From NCBI GenBank assembly GCA_038251625.1, contig JBBSBE010000006.1, positions 6,764 to 70,763 on the forward strand: a DNA stretch of 64,000 bases, read 5' to 3'. The notes beneath the pieces were generated by a model that saw only the letters and a program-made list of their open reading frames with translations, was not told the origin of the DNA and did no database searches. Both the position numbers and the translations under genes were made by a program. Position 1 is the stretch's first letter. Each line of letters begins with the position of its first letter. Source of the DNA: JBBQXK01 sp038251625. Its GTDB lineage: Bacteria > Pseudomonadota > Alphaproteobacteria > Rhodobacterales > Rhodobacteraceae. This document shows positions 1-8,566 of the stretch, in pieces.

Positions 1-1005
1 TTCTCGGCCCTGCCTCTGCACTTGCGGCGCGATCTGGGCCCGCGGCTCGCCGACCGTTTTCTGGACGCCGAGGATCTGGGGGCCGCCCGGGCCGTGCAGG
101 ACGCAATCTTGCGCGCACCCGGCGACGCAGGCCCCGGCGCGGCCCTGATGGCCACGCGGCTCGACGCCGCCGAAGGGCAGCCCGTCAGCGCCGCACGGCT
201 GGACGCGCTGGAGACGGCGCCGGGATCGGTGGGTGTGGAGGCCACGCTGATGGCGGTCGAGGCCGCGCTGAAGGTCAGTACCCCGCCGGACCCCGCGCTC
301 GCCGCCTCGGTCGAGGCCTTGCTGCGTGAATACGCCGGGGCGGAAGAGGCGCCGGCGCTGCGCCGAGCGGCGGCATTGTTGCGCGCGCTCGGGGGGGATG
401 AGCCCGGGGCCTTCGCCCTGGCGGATGAGGCCGTCACCCTGGAAATCTGGCAGGTGCTGGCCGACCATGGCGGCGACGGCGCCCTGCTGGAAGCCGCCGT
501 CGGGACGACACCGCCCGGTGCGCTGCCTCTCGCGGTTCGCCGGACGATTGCCACGCGGTTGCTGGGCCTTGGTCTGCCGGACCCGGCCCTTGCGTGGCTG
601 CCAAGGGGCGAGGGGGCGTCCGACCTCGTCATCGCTGCGCGCGCACATCTGGCGAAGGGCGACGGGCGCACCGCCTTGCGGCTGATCGGCGGCCGCGACC
701 TGCCCGAAGCGGCGGCACTGCGCGCCAAAGCGATGCAGCAACTGGGCGACCCGTCAGCCGTTGCCGCATTCGCAGCACTTGAAGATGGCGAAGGGCTGGA
801 ACGCGCCCGCCGCGCCACAGGCGATTGGGCCGCCGTCGCTGCGGGCGACACGGACGTCTGGACCGAGGCCGCGGCGTTGGCCGTGCCTGCGTCACCCGTG
901 CCGGACGAGGGGCCGCTGGCCCGCAGCACCCGACTGATCGCCGAGGCGGATGCGGCGCGCAGCCGTATTGCGAGCCTTCTTGCCGCGACGGCGCCGACGC
1001 CCTGA
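1..1005 (+). CDS. Partial hypothetical protein upstream of flagellar genes (5' end outside window)
   Basis: The reading frame is open from the first base, so this is the C-terminal part (about 334 residues) of a longer protein. It is very rich in Ala, Leu, Arg and Asp and reads as successive short amphipathic helices, a composition typical of TPR-like helical-repeat proteins, but I see no clear TPR consensus, membrane segment or catalytic motif. It lies 92 bp upstream of the flagellar transglycosylase gene on the same strand, so a motility role is plausible from context only. I do not recognise the family. A TTG at 22 could be read as a start, but the frame continues upstream, so I treat the gene as truncated by the window edge. 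Confidence 0.6.
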   Translation, partial: FSALPLHLRRDLGPRLADRFLDAEDLGAARAVQDAILRAPGDAGPGAALMATRLDAAEGQPVSAARLDALETAPGSVGVEATLMAVEAALKVSTPPDPALAASVEALLREYAGAEEAPALRRAAALLRALGGDEPGAFALADEAVTLEIWQVLADHGGDGALLEAAVGTTPPGALPLAVRRTIATRLLGLGLPDPALAWLPRGEGASDLVIAARAHLAKGDGRTALRLIGGRDLPEAAALRAKAMQQLGDPSAVAAFAALEDGEGLERARRATGDWAAVAAGDTDVWTEAAALAVPASPVPDEGPLARSTRLIAEADAARSRIASLLAATAPTP

Positions 1006-1030
1006 TCACGGTTACCGCCTCTTAAGGATC

Positions 1031-1046
1031 GGCAGGTTAATCTGCC
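1031..1046. repeat. Short inverted repeat before the transglycosylase gene
   Basis: A perfect 5-bp inverted repeat, GGCAG and CTGCC separated by GTTAAT, sits in the 92-bp gap between the first gene and the transglycosylase. It has no T-run, so it is not a classical terminator. It contains TTAA and lies close to another TTAA at 1022, so an operator is possible, but nothing in the sequence proves this. Confidence 0.35.
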
Positions 1047-1097
1047 CCATGATGCGGCCTCCCACACCGGCGGAGGGCACACCCGGAAAGGGTCGAG

Positions 1098-1760
1098 ATG
1101 CGCACGAAGATGCAAGGGGCGATCCGGATGACGCTGGGTCTTGCGGTGGCACTGGTGCCGGTGGCGGCAGATGCGCTGCCTTCGGCGGACTGTGAAGCCG
1201 CCGCCGCAGGGGCAGCCCGGGCGGAGGGCGTGCCGCCAGCCGTTCTGGCCGCGATCCTTCGCACCGAATCGGGGCGCGGGCCGGACGCGGCGCCTTGGCC
1301 CTGGGCGGTCAACGTGGACGGTACCGGCTATTGGCCCGCCACCCGCGCCGACGCATTGGCCCTGGCCGAGCGCGCGCTTGCGGGCGGTGCCGCCAGTGTC
1401 GATATCGGCTGCTTCCAGTTGAACCTTCACTGGCATGGCGAGGCGTTCCCCTCGCTGGACGCGATGTTCGCGCCAGAGGCCAATGCCGCATATGCCGCCG
1501 CCTTCCTTGCGCGACTTGAACGCGAAACCGGCAGCTGGCGCGCCGCAGCCGGGGCGTACCATTCGCGCACCCCAGAACGGGCCGAGGCTTACCGGGCGCG
1601 GCTTGAGGCCGTCCACGCCCGCACGGAAGGCGCCAGCCCCATGCCGCAAGCCCCCACCCCAGCCCCGCCTCCGCATGAAAGCCCGGGGCTTCTGGCCACG
1701 GCGCACCGGCTGATCGACCTGGGCGCCATGTCCGGCCCGCTGATTGCAGGCGCGCCATGA
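1098..1760 (+). CDS. Flagellar-type soluble lytic transglycosylase (SltF-like)
   Basis: A 220-residue secreted protein of the SLT lysozyme-like fold that cleaves peptidoglycan glycan strands in the periplasm. Residues 1-26 form a Sec signal peptide (basic start, hydrophobic core, ADA before the cut). The catalytic Glu is E57 in ILRTESGRG, and the downstream GCFQLN and AGAYHSRTP segments match the conserved SLT blocks. The first ATG is chosen because GGAAAGGG precedes it. Its stop overlaps the flhA start (ATGA), so it is translationally coupled to the export gate. Rhodobacter SltF is a known flagellar transglycosylase that partners FlgJ. FlgJ in this window lacks a muramidase domain, which fits the same job here. 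The name is inferred from context and fold. Confidence 0.85.
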   Translation: MRTKMQGAIRMTLGLAVALVPVAADALPSADCEAAAAGAARAEGVPPAVLAAILRTESGRGPDAAPWPWAVNVDGTGYWPATRADALALAERALAGGAASVDIGCFQLNLHWHGEAFPSLDAMFAPEANAAYAAAFLARLERETGSWRAAAGAYHSRTPERAEAYRARLEAVHARTEGASPMPQAPTPAPPPHESPGLLATAHRLIDLGAMSGPLIAGAP

Positions 1761-3823
1761 CGCTGACGCTGCGCAACCTCTTTCAGCCGACGATTCTGCT
1801 TGCCCTCGCGCTGATGGCAGTAATCGTGATGATGGTCCTGCCGGTGCCCGCCGCCGTGCTCGACATTGGCCTCGCGCTTTCCTTCGCGCTGGCCATCCTG
1901 ATGTTGACGGTCACGCTTTTCATCGAGCGCCCGCTCGATTTCTCGGCCTTCCCGACGATCCTTCTGTCGTCGCTGATGCTGCGGCTGTCGCTCAACGTCT
2001 CGTCCACCAAGCTCATCATCGGGCAGGGTCACACCGGCACCGATGCCGCGGGCCATGTGATCGAAGGGTTCGCCCAGTTCATCATGGGGGGATCGGTGCT
2101 CTTGGGCATCGTGATCTTCTGCGTCCTGCTGATCGTGAACTTCGTCGTCATCACCAAGGGCGCGGGCCGGATGGCGGAAGTGGGTGCGCGCTTTGCGCTC
2201 GACGGGATGCCGGGCAAGCAGCTTGCCATCGACGCCGACATGTCGGCGGGCGCCATCGACCACACCGAGGCAAAGCGCCGGCGCGAACACGAACTGGCAG
2301 AGACAAACTTTTTCGGCTCGCTCGACGGCGCGTCGAAATTCGTCAAGGGCGATGCGATCGCGGGGCTGATGATCACGCTTCTGAACATCATCGTCGGCCC
2401 GCTGATCGGCATCTTCGTGCATGACATGCCCGCCTCCCGCGCGTTCGAGACCTATGCGATCCTGACGGTGGGCGATGGCCTCGTCAGCCAGATCCCCGCC
2501 GTGATGATCTCGATCGCGGCTGCACTCTTGCTGGCGCGGGGCGGGCAGACGGGGGCGGCGGATGTATCGTTCTTCAACCAGCTTGGCCGCTATCCCGGCG
2601 CTCTCGGCACGGTGGCGGTTCTGATGGCGCTTTTCGCGCTGGTGCCGGGCATGCCCTTCGTGCCCTTCATCCTTGGCGCGGGCGCGCTGGGGGCTGCGGC
2701 CTTCGCGGCACAGCGTCGGCAGACACAGCCCCCGCCTCCGCCGCCCGAGGCAGAGCCTGCACGCGCGCGGCCGATGGGCGATGTGCTGGACTTCGACGAT
2801 ATTCACCTCGAATTCGCGCCGAACCTGGTGGCGATGGTGCTTGATCCCGCCACGGGCCTCGACGCCCGCATTGCCAGCATGCGCAACCACGTGGCCACCA
2901 CCTTCGGCCTCATCCTGCCCGAGATACGGTTGACCGACGATGCCACCTTGCCCCCCGGCGCCTATCGCATCCGCCTGCAGGGGGTGGAGCGTGTGCGCGA
3001 CAGGCTGTTGCCCGAACGCGTGCTGGCGCTGACACAAGAGGGGATCATCGCGCCCGAAGGCACGGATGTGCGCGAACCCGTCTATGGCGCCCCCGCGCGC
3101 TGGATCCCCGCCGACCGGCAAGAGGATGCTGCACTCGCGGGCCTGACGGTCGTGTCGCCACCCGAGGTGCTGGCCACCCATCTGCTGGAGGTGCTGAAGG
3201 GGAACCTGTCACGCCTGCTGACGCTGAAGGGCTTGCGCCGGCTTCTGGATGAATTTGTCAACCTCAGCGACCCCGCGCGGGCCGAGGCCAACCGCAAGCT
3301 TCTGGACGAGCTGATGCCCGACAAGGTGGCACCCGACCTGCTGCTGGCTGTCCTGCGCCTTTTGCTGGAAGAGCGGGTCTCGATCCGCAACCTGCCCCTG
3401 ATCCTTGAAGCCACCGCCGAGGCGCGCAGCCTTGGGGCGCCCGAGGCGATCTGCGAACACGTGCGCCAGCGGCTGGGCTTTCAGCTTGTGGCCGGCCTCA
3501 AGCGCGAGGATGGCACGATCCCCCTGATCCAGCTTGCCCCGGAATGGGAGCGCGCCTTCGCCACCCACCAGATCGAGGGCGAGCGTGGCCTGCGCGACGT
3601 GGCGCTGCCGCCCGATCTGTTTGGCCGGCTCGCGAATGGCCTTGCCGAACGGCTGAACCGTGCGGCGGAAGGGGGCGTCTTTCCCGCCATCGTCACCTCG
3701 ACCCTGCGGCGGCGGTTCCTGCGCACCGTTCTGGCGGCACGGGGGCTGTCGGCGCCGGTACTGTCATATGAAGAGATCGGGCTCGAGGCGCGGCCCGCCC
3801 TCGTGGGCCAGGTCGCGGCATGA
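1757..3823 (+). CDS. flhA: Flagellar export apparatus protein FlhA
   Basis: A 688-residue inner-membrane component of the flagellar type III export gate, of usual family length. The N-terminal half has about eight membrane segments. The FHIPEP cytoplasmic loop signature is visible as KFVKGDAIAGLMITLLNIIV at about residues 195-214. After a proline-rich stretch near residue 325 comes the cytoplasmic C-terminal domain that docks chaperone-substrate complexes. The start overlaps the transglycosylase stop and its own stop overlaps fliR, both through ATGA, so this is a coupled operon. The protein is complete. Confidence 0.97.
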   Translation: MTLTLRNLFQPTILLALALMAVIVMMVLPVPAAVLDIGLALSFALAILMLTVTLFIERPLDFSAFPTILLSSLMLRLSLNVSSTKLIIGQGHTGTDAAGHVIEGFAQFIMGGSVLLGIVIFCVLLIVNFVVITKGAGRMAEVGARFALDGMPGKQLAIDADMSAGAIDHTEAKRRREHELAETNFFGSLDGASKFVKGDAIAGLMITLLNIIVGPLIGIFVHDMPASRAFETYAILTVGDGLVSQIPAVMISIAAALLLARGGQTGAADVSFFNQLGRYPGALGTVAVLMALFALVPGMPFVPFILGAGALGAAAFAAQRRQTQPPPPPPEAEPARARPMGDVLDFDDIHLEFAPNLVAMVLDPATGLDARIASMRNHVATTFGLILPEIRLTDDATLPPGAYRIRLQGVERVRDRLLPERVLALTQEGIIAPEGTDVREPVYGAPARWIPADRQEDAALAGLTVVSPPEVLATHLLEVLKGNLSRLLTLKGLRRLLDEFVNLSDPARAEANRKLLDELMPDKVAPDLLLAVLRLLLEERVSIRNLPLILEATAEARSLGAPEAICEHVRQRLGFQLVAGLKREDGTIPLIQLAPEWERAFATHQIEGERGLRDVALPPDLFGRLANGLAERLNRAAEGGVFPAIVTSTLRRRFLRTVLAARGLSAPVLSYEEIGLEARPALVGQVAA

Positions 3824-4593
3824 GCGCATCGGCAGAGACGCTGCTGGCGCTTTTCGGCCTCGGGCAGGCACAATTGGCCTTGGCGTTTCTGGTCTTCCTG
3901 CGCGTCGGCGCCGCAATGTCGGTGATGCCTGCCTTCGGCGAGCAGACGGTGCCCTTGCGCGTGCGCCTTGCGCTGACGGTGGCCTTCACCGCCGTGGTGA
4001 TCCCGGCGGTCGCCGACCGGCCACCACCACCTGTCTTGGCATTCGCGATCTTGCCCGAGGTGCTGGCCGGTCTGATCCTCGGGCTTGGCCTCAGGCTTCT
4101 GGTTCTGGCCCTGCAGACGGCAGGGGCGATCGCCGCGCAATCGACATCCGTCTCGCAGCTTTTCGCGGGGGCGGCGGGCGAACCGCAGCCCGCCATCGGC
4201 AACCTGCTGACGCTTGCGGGGCTGGCGCTGGCGGTGTCGGTGGGGCTGCACGTGCAGGCCGCGAAACTGCTGATCCTGTCCTATGACATCCTGCCGCCGG
4301 GCCGGATGCCGGGTGCAGCCGATGCCGCCGCCTTCGGCCTTGCGCGCGTGGCGCAGGCGTTCGGGCTGGCCTTCACGCTGGCCGCGCCCTTTGCGGCGGC
4401 GGCGCTTCTTTACACCTTGGCCACGGGCGTCATCAACCGCGCGATGCCGCAGTTCATGGTAGCGCTGGTCGGTGCCCCCGCGTTGAGCTTCGGGGCGCTT
4501 GCCCTGCTTTTGTTGACCGCGCCCGCGCTCTTGTCCGTCTGGCAGGCCGCGATGAACGCGGCGCTCGCCGATCCCTTCGGTGTCGCGCGATGA
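3820..4593 (+). CDS. fliR: Flagellar biosynthetic protein FliR
   Basis: A 257-residue polytopic membrane protein of the FliP/Q/R export gate, of usual length. It has about six hydrophobic segments, and the N-terminal FLRVGAAMSVMPAFGEQTVP segment matches the FliR family pattern (R-hydrophobic-P-x-F-G). It sits between flhA and flhB with ATGA overlaps on both sides. The other gate subunits are split: fliQ is in the opposing operon at 9280-9549 and fliP is not in the window. Confidence 0.95.
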   Translation: MSASAETLLALFGLGQAQLALAFLVFLRVGAAMSVMPAFGEQTVPLRVRLALTVAFTAVVIPAVADRPPPPVLAFAILPEVLAGLILGLGLRLLVLALQTAGAIAAQSTSVSQLFAGAAGEPQPAIGNLLTLAGLALAVSVGLHVQAAKLLILSYDILPPGRMPGAADAAAFGLARVAQAFGLAFTLAAPFAAAALLYTLATGVINRAMPQFMVALVGAPALSFGALALLLLTAPALLSVWQAAMNAALADPFGVAR

Positions 4594-5669
4594 GCGGGGA
4601 AGACGATGCAAGCCGCGAACACGAGCCCACGCAAAAGCGCAAGGACGACGCACGCGAAAAGGGCGAGGCCGCGCGGTCGCATGATCTGGCCGCGGCAGCC
4701 GGGGCGCTGGCCTTCGCGCTGGTTTGCCTCTCGCTCGGGCCAGGGGCGCTGCAGCGTGTCGGCGGCATCCTGATGACGCCGCTTGCAGAGGCTGACAGGA
4801 TGGCACCGCTGCGGGGCGCAGGGGCCTCTGCGCCCTTTGCGGCGATGGGGCTCGATCTTGCCGGCGTGATCCTGCCTTTCATGCTTTTGCCCGCCTTCGC
4901 CGCACTGGCCGCCTATGGGGGACAGCGCGCACTTTTCGCCACCCCCTCGAACCTGATGCCAAAGCGCGCGCGCATCTCGCCCATGGCCGCGATCAAGAAC
5001 CGGTTCGGCATGCGCGGCCTTCTGGAGTTCGCCAAGAATGTGGGCAAACTGACCGTGGCGTCGGTGGTTCTGGGCGTCTATGCGCTGGCCAATGCCGACA
5101 GGATCCTGATGTCGCTGCATCTGTCACCCGCGCTTGCGACCGCCGAGATGCTGACGTTGTCACTGGGCTACCTTGCCATCATGGCGCTGGTTTCGGGCCT
5201 GTTTGGCGGGTTCGACTACCTGATCCAGCGCGCCCATCACCTCAAGGGTCTGCGGATGACGCGTCAAGAGGTGCTGGAAGAGCACAAGTCGAGCGAAGGC
5301 GATCCCCACATCAAGGCGCAGCGGCGCCAGCGGGCAGAGGCGATTGCGACGAACCGGATGCTGTATGATGTGCCAAAGGCCGATGTGGTGATCGTGAACC
5401 CCACCCATTTTGCGGTGGCGCTGCGCTGGGACCGCGCCTCTGGCCGCCCGCCGGTCTGTGTGGCCAAGGGGGTGGACGAGGTTGCCGCGCGCATCCGCGC
5501 CCGCGCCGCCGAGGCGGGGGTGCCCATCTATGGCGACCCGCCGACCGCACGCGCCCTGCACGCCGCGCTTGGCGTGGGTGAGCCGATCCGGCCCGAACAC
5601 TACGCCGCCGTCGCCGCCGCCATCCGCTTTGCCGAGGCGTTGCGGCGCCGGGCCAAGGCCTGGCGATGA
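4590..5669 (+). CDS. flhB: Flagellar export switch protein FlhB
   Basis: A 359-residue inner-membrane protein that switches export from rod/hook to filament substrates. The N-terminus carries the family EPTQKRKDDAREKGE segment, followed by four membrane helices. The autocleavage motif NPTH is intact at residues 270-273 within VIVNPTHFAVAL, so normal self-processing between Asn and Pro is expected. The stop overlaps the start of the next small gene by ATGA, keeping that gene in the same translational unit. Confidence 0.97.
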   Translation: MSGEDDASREHEPTQKRKDDAREKGEAARSHDLAAAAGALAFALVCLSLGPGALQRVGGILMTPLAEADRMAPLRGAGASAPFAAMGLDLAGVILPFMLLPAFAALAAYGGQRALFATPSNLMPKRARISPMAAIKNRFGMRGLLEFAKNVGKLTVASVVLGVYALANADRILMSLHLSPALATAEMLTLSLGYLAIMALVSGLFGGFDYLIQRAHHLKGLRMTRQEVLEEHKSSEGDPHIKAQRRQRAEAIATNRMLYDVPKADVVIVNPTHFAVALRWDRASGRPPVCVAKGVDEVAARIRARAAEAGVPIYGDPPTARALHAALGVGEPIRPEHYAAVAAAIRFAEALRRRAKAWR

Positions 5670-6037
5670 GCCGCGCAACCGATCTCGCGCGTCTGACTGC
5701 GGTGGCAGAAATGGTGCGCGAGGCGCGGCGGACCGAGCTTGCCCGCGCCATGGCCGCGCGCGAAGATACCCGGGCCATGCTCGCGGCGCTCGATCGCCCG
5801 GGGCCTGCGATGCTTGACCCGCTGGCCGCGGCGCAGGCTGCCTTCCACTACGGCCGGTGGGCCGACGCGCGGCGGGCCGATTTGAACCTCGGCCTCGCGC
5901 GACAGACCGCCGCCTGGATGGAGGCGCGGGGGGCCGCCGCGCGCGCAACCGCGCGTGCCGACGTGATTGATGATCTGGCCCAGTCAGAGCGGCAGGCGCG
6001 CAACCGCGCCGCCGCCCGGCGCGAGGGCGAAGGATAG
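5666..6037 (+). CDS. Small Arg/Ala-rich helical protein, possible FliJ analogue
   Basis: A 123-residue soluble protein made almost entirely of predicted helix, with many Arg, Ala and Glu and no membrane segment, signal peptide or Cys. It is the last gene of the slt-flhA-fliR-flhB chain (ATGA overlap with flhB) and ends 18 bp before the convergent fliL. Size, charge and coiled-coil-like character resemble FliJ, the small stalk-like partner of FliI, and no other fliJ is visible. The assignment rests on size, composition and position rather than on a recognised motif. Confidence 0.55.
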   Translation: MSRATDLARLTAVAEMVREARRTELARAMAAREDTRAMLAALDRPGPAMLDPLAAAQAAFHYGRWADARRADLNLGLARQTAAWMEARGAAARATARADVIDDLAQSERQARNRAAARREGEG

Positions 6038-6054
6038 GGCGCGAAACGGCGGCG

Positions 6055-6606
6055 TCAGCTGTCCTGGCGCACGATGTCGATGATCAGTACATCCGTCACC
6101 ACCGACCCCAGCACCCGCTTTGCCGCCTCGCCGAGCGCACGGCGCAGGAAGATCAGGTTTGATCCGTCCGTGAAGGACCCCGCAAACCCGCCTGCATTGG
6201 CATGGTCGAACAGCACCTGAAGAAACGCATCGCGCAGCTTCGGCTCCCGGGTATAGACGCCCTCGCTGCTGCCCGCCGTGACCTCGAGGTTGAGCGACAG
6301 GATGACCATCGCCGCAACCCGGCCCTTTTCAACCACCGGCACCACAAACTGGTTTGAAAGCTTCACATATTCCGGCGCTCCGTCGGTTCCGCCATGCCCG
6401 TCAGCGGCGGCATGGGCCTCCGGGGCGGCTGATGGCGCATGCGCGTCGGCGGGGGCATCCGCTGCATGTCCGTCCTCGGCGCCGCCGCCATGCCCGCCAT
6501 CCCCGGAATCGTCCATCGGCATGGCCGCTGGGCGCAACGCGAGCCCCGCCGCCACGCCACCGCCAGTGCCACCCAAGGCCAGAAGAAGGGGAAGAATCAT
6601 CCGCAT
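6055..6606 (-). CDS. fliL: Flagellar basal body-associated protein FliL
   Basis: A 183-residue single-pass inner-membrane protein near the motor. A membrane segment lies at residues 2-26, then a His/Asp/Gly/Ala-rich linker (about 30-80), then the periplasmic FliL domain from YVKLSNQFVVPVV to the C-terminus. It is the last gene of the minus-strand flgB-to-fliL operon, 9 bp after flgH. The linker is unusually rich in His and Gly, which may bind metal or simply be flexible. Confidence 0.9.
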   Translation of the reverse strand: MRMILPLLLALGGTGGGVAAGLALRPAAMPMDDSGDGGHGGGAEDGHAADAPADAHAPSAAPEAHAAADGHGGTDGAPEYVKLSNQFVVPVVEKGRVAAMVILSLNLEVTAGSSEGVYTREPKLRDAFLQVLFDHANAGGFAGSFTDGSNLIFLRRALGEAAKRVLGSVVTDVLIIDIVRQDS

Positions 6607-6615
6607 CGTCGCACC

Positions 6616-7332
6616 TCAATAGGGAAGGATCACATCGGCCACCTGCTGGCCCCAGCGCGGCTGCTGCACATCGCTGATCTGCCCGCGCCCGCCGTAAGAG
6701 ATGCGCGCGCCCGCGATGCGGTCATAGGTCACCTCGTTCTGGCGCGAGATATCGGCCGGGCGCACGAAACCCGAAACCAGAAGCTCGCGCAGTTCGTAGT
6801 TCACCCGCACCTCCTGGCTGCCTTCGATGCGCAGCACGCCGTTGGGCAATTCCTCCACCACCGTGGCTGCCACGCGCAGCGTCAGCTTTTCCTTGCGTGC
6901 GACCGACCCGTCGCCCGCATAGTTCGACGTGGAGTTGGCATCCACCGCATCGGCCAGCGTCGCCCCCTCGGGCAGTTCGCGGTCGATCCGCTGCGGGATG
7001 CCGAAGAGCGACCCGATCCCCGCCTTGTCCGATGCGGTGCGGCTGCGGTCGGTCTTGTTCGAGATCTCGGCCTTGTCGTTGATCTCGATCACCACGGTCA
7101 GGATATCGCCCCGCCGCGCCGCCCGCCTGTCACCCAGAAGCGAGCCTGTATCGGCTGTCCAGAGCGAGGAGGCGTCTGACGCACCCTGCGGATCGGCCTG
7201 CAACGGCAGGGGCCGGGAATAAGAGGCCGTGTGCTGGTCGGTGCCGACAAGCGGCTTGAAGGCGGGCGCGCGGCCCACCTCGCCCAGCCGTCCGCAGCCC
7301 GCGACCAGAAGGATCAAGATCAAATAGCGCAT
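6616..7332 (-). CDS. flgH: Flagellar L-ring lipoprotein FlgH
   Basis: A 238-residue outer-membrane L-ring protein. The start at 7332 is chosen over upstream in-frame codons because AAAGGA lies 8 bases before it and it gives a clean lipoprotein signal, MRYLILILLVAGC, with the lipidated Cys at 13. The body has the family DIVTVVIE-like pattern (DILTVVIEINDKAEISNKT) and the conserved C-terminal region with GFVRPADIS. It sits between flgA and fliL in the same operon. Confidence 0.93.
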   Translation of the reverse strand: MRYLILILLVAGCGRLGEVGRAPAFKPLVGTDQHTASYSRPLPLQADPQGASDASSLWTADTGSLLGDRRAARRGDILTVVIEINDKAEISNKTDRSRTASDKAGIGSLFGIPQRIDRELPEGATLADAVDANSTSNYAGDGSVARKEKLTLRVAATVVEELPNGVLRIEGSQEVRVNYELRELLVSGFVRPADISRQNEVTYDRIAGARISYGGRGQISDVQQPRWGQQVADVILPY

Positions 7333-7354
7333 CGCAACCATCCTTTGCCCGCCC

Positions 7355-7771
7355 TCAGTTCCCGGGGCCCACATTCACCACGCCATCGGGGCCAAGGCGG
7401 CCCGTGACCGTCACCTTGCTGTCCATGTTCATCACCCGGATCACCTCACCCGGGCCGCCGCGCGCCAGCGCACGGCCTTCGGCAAGGATCGCCAGCGCAC
7501 CCATGCGGTAGGCGATGGGCACGATCTGGTTCCGCTCGACCGTTGCGGGCGGGCCAAGATCGCCGGGGCGGATCGCGCGGCCCGGGTAGATCGTGACCCG
7601 CGCCTCGAGGCCCAGCGCCTCGGCCGGATCGGTCAGCGCGCCGGGCAGGGCCGCGGCAGCCATCACCAAATCCTCGGGCCCGACCACGGAAAGTGCGCGG
7701 ATGGTGCGCGCGGCGACCAGGCTTTCGGCATGGGCGGGCGCCGCGAGGAGGAGGAGAATCATCCAGCGCAT
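7355..7771 (-). CDS. flgA: Flagellar P-ring assembly chaperone FlgA
   Basis: A 138-residue periplasmic chaperone for P-ring assembly. A signal peptide (residues 1-16, cut after AHA) precedes a single SAF-like domain ending in GRLGPDGVVNVGPGN. It is shorter than enteric FlgA, as is usual in Rhodobacteraceae. The start is set at the ATG in the TGATG overlap with the flgG stop. The P-ring gene flgI itself is not in the window. Confidence 0.9.
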   Translation of the reverse strand: MRWMILLLLAAPAHAESLVAARTIRALSVVGPEDLVMAAAALPGALTDPAEALGLEARVTIYPGRAIRPGDLGPPATVERNQIVPIAYRMGALAILAEGRALARGGPGEVIRVMNMDSKVTVTGRLGPDGVVNVGPGN

Positions 7772-8556
7772 CACCGCACCTGCGTGGTGGCGGCCAGCAT
7801 CTGGTCGGCGGCGGTGATGACCTTGGCGTTCAGCTCGTATCCGCGCTGCGCCTTGATCAGTTCGGTAACCTCTCGCACCGCATCAACCGAGCTGTCTTCC
7901 AGATAGCCCTGCCGCAGCGTGCCCAGCCCGTCGATCCCCGGCGTGCCGGCCGACGCCGGGCCGGATGCGGGTGTTTCCAGAAAGAGGTTCGAGCCGATCG
8001 CCTCCAGCCCCTTGTCGTTGGTAAAGCCGGCAAGCGTGATCTGGCCCAGAAGCGTGGGGTCCACCTGATCGGCGAAATAGGCAAAGACCTCGCCATCCGC
8101 GTTGATCGACAGGCTGCGCGCCTCGGTCGGGATGGTGATGCCGGGGGATACCTGATACCCGTCTGACGTCACGATCAGCCCGTCACCCGTGCGTTTCAGC
8201 GCGCCGTCGCGGGTGTAGGCGGGGCTGCCGTTCGGCAGCGTCACCTCGATATAGCCGCGCCCCTCGATGGCCACGTCAAGATCGCCCCCGGTCGCCGACA
8301 GCGAGCCCTGCGCCAGCACCACCGACACCGCCGCCGCGCGCACACCAAGGCCCACCTGAACACCCGCAGGCAGGACCGTGCCATCCTGAGCCGCGACCGT
8401 GCCGGGGCGCTGGAGCTGCTGATAATGCAGGTCGGCGAAATCGGCGCGGCGGGCGTTGTACCCGGTGGTGGACATGTTGGCGAGGTTGTTGGACACCACA
8501 TCGACGCGCATCTGCTGCGCCGTCATGCCGGTGGCCGCGATCTGCAAGGCATTCAT
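7771..8556 (-). CDS. flgG: Flagellar distal rod protein FlgG
   Basis: A 261-residue rod protein exported through the flagellar gate. The N-terminus MNALQIAATGMTAQQMRVDV, followed by SNNLANMSTTGY, is the rod/hook family signature, and the C-terminus ends with the matching helix ELIKAQRGYELNAKVI. The start at 8556 has AGGAG seven bases upstream and gives the canonical N-terminus; an upstream extension lacks family similarity. The stop overlaps flgA by TGATG. Confidence 0.96.
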   Translation of the reverse strand: MNALQIAATGMTAQQMRVDVVSNNLANMSTTGYNARRADFADLHYQQLQRPGTVAAQDGTVLPAGVQVGLGVRAAAVSVVLAQGSLSATGGDLDVAIEGRGYIEVTLPNGSPAYTRDGALKRTGDGLIVTSDGYQVSPGITIPTEARSLSINADGEVFAYFADQVDPTLLGQITLAGFTNDKGLEAIGSNLFLETPASGPASAGTPGIDGLGTLRQGYLEDSSVDAVREVTELIKAQRGYELNAKVITAADQMLAATTQVR

Positions 8557-8566
8557 GGCATGGCTC

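Noticed and set aside
1589..3181. 530-codon open frame on the minus strand opposite flhA
   Set aside because: It lies fully antisense to the transglycosylase and flhA, has His/Arg/Gln-rich composition with no domain pattern, and is a product of high GC codon bias.
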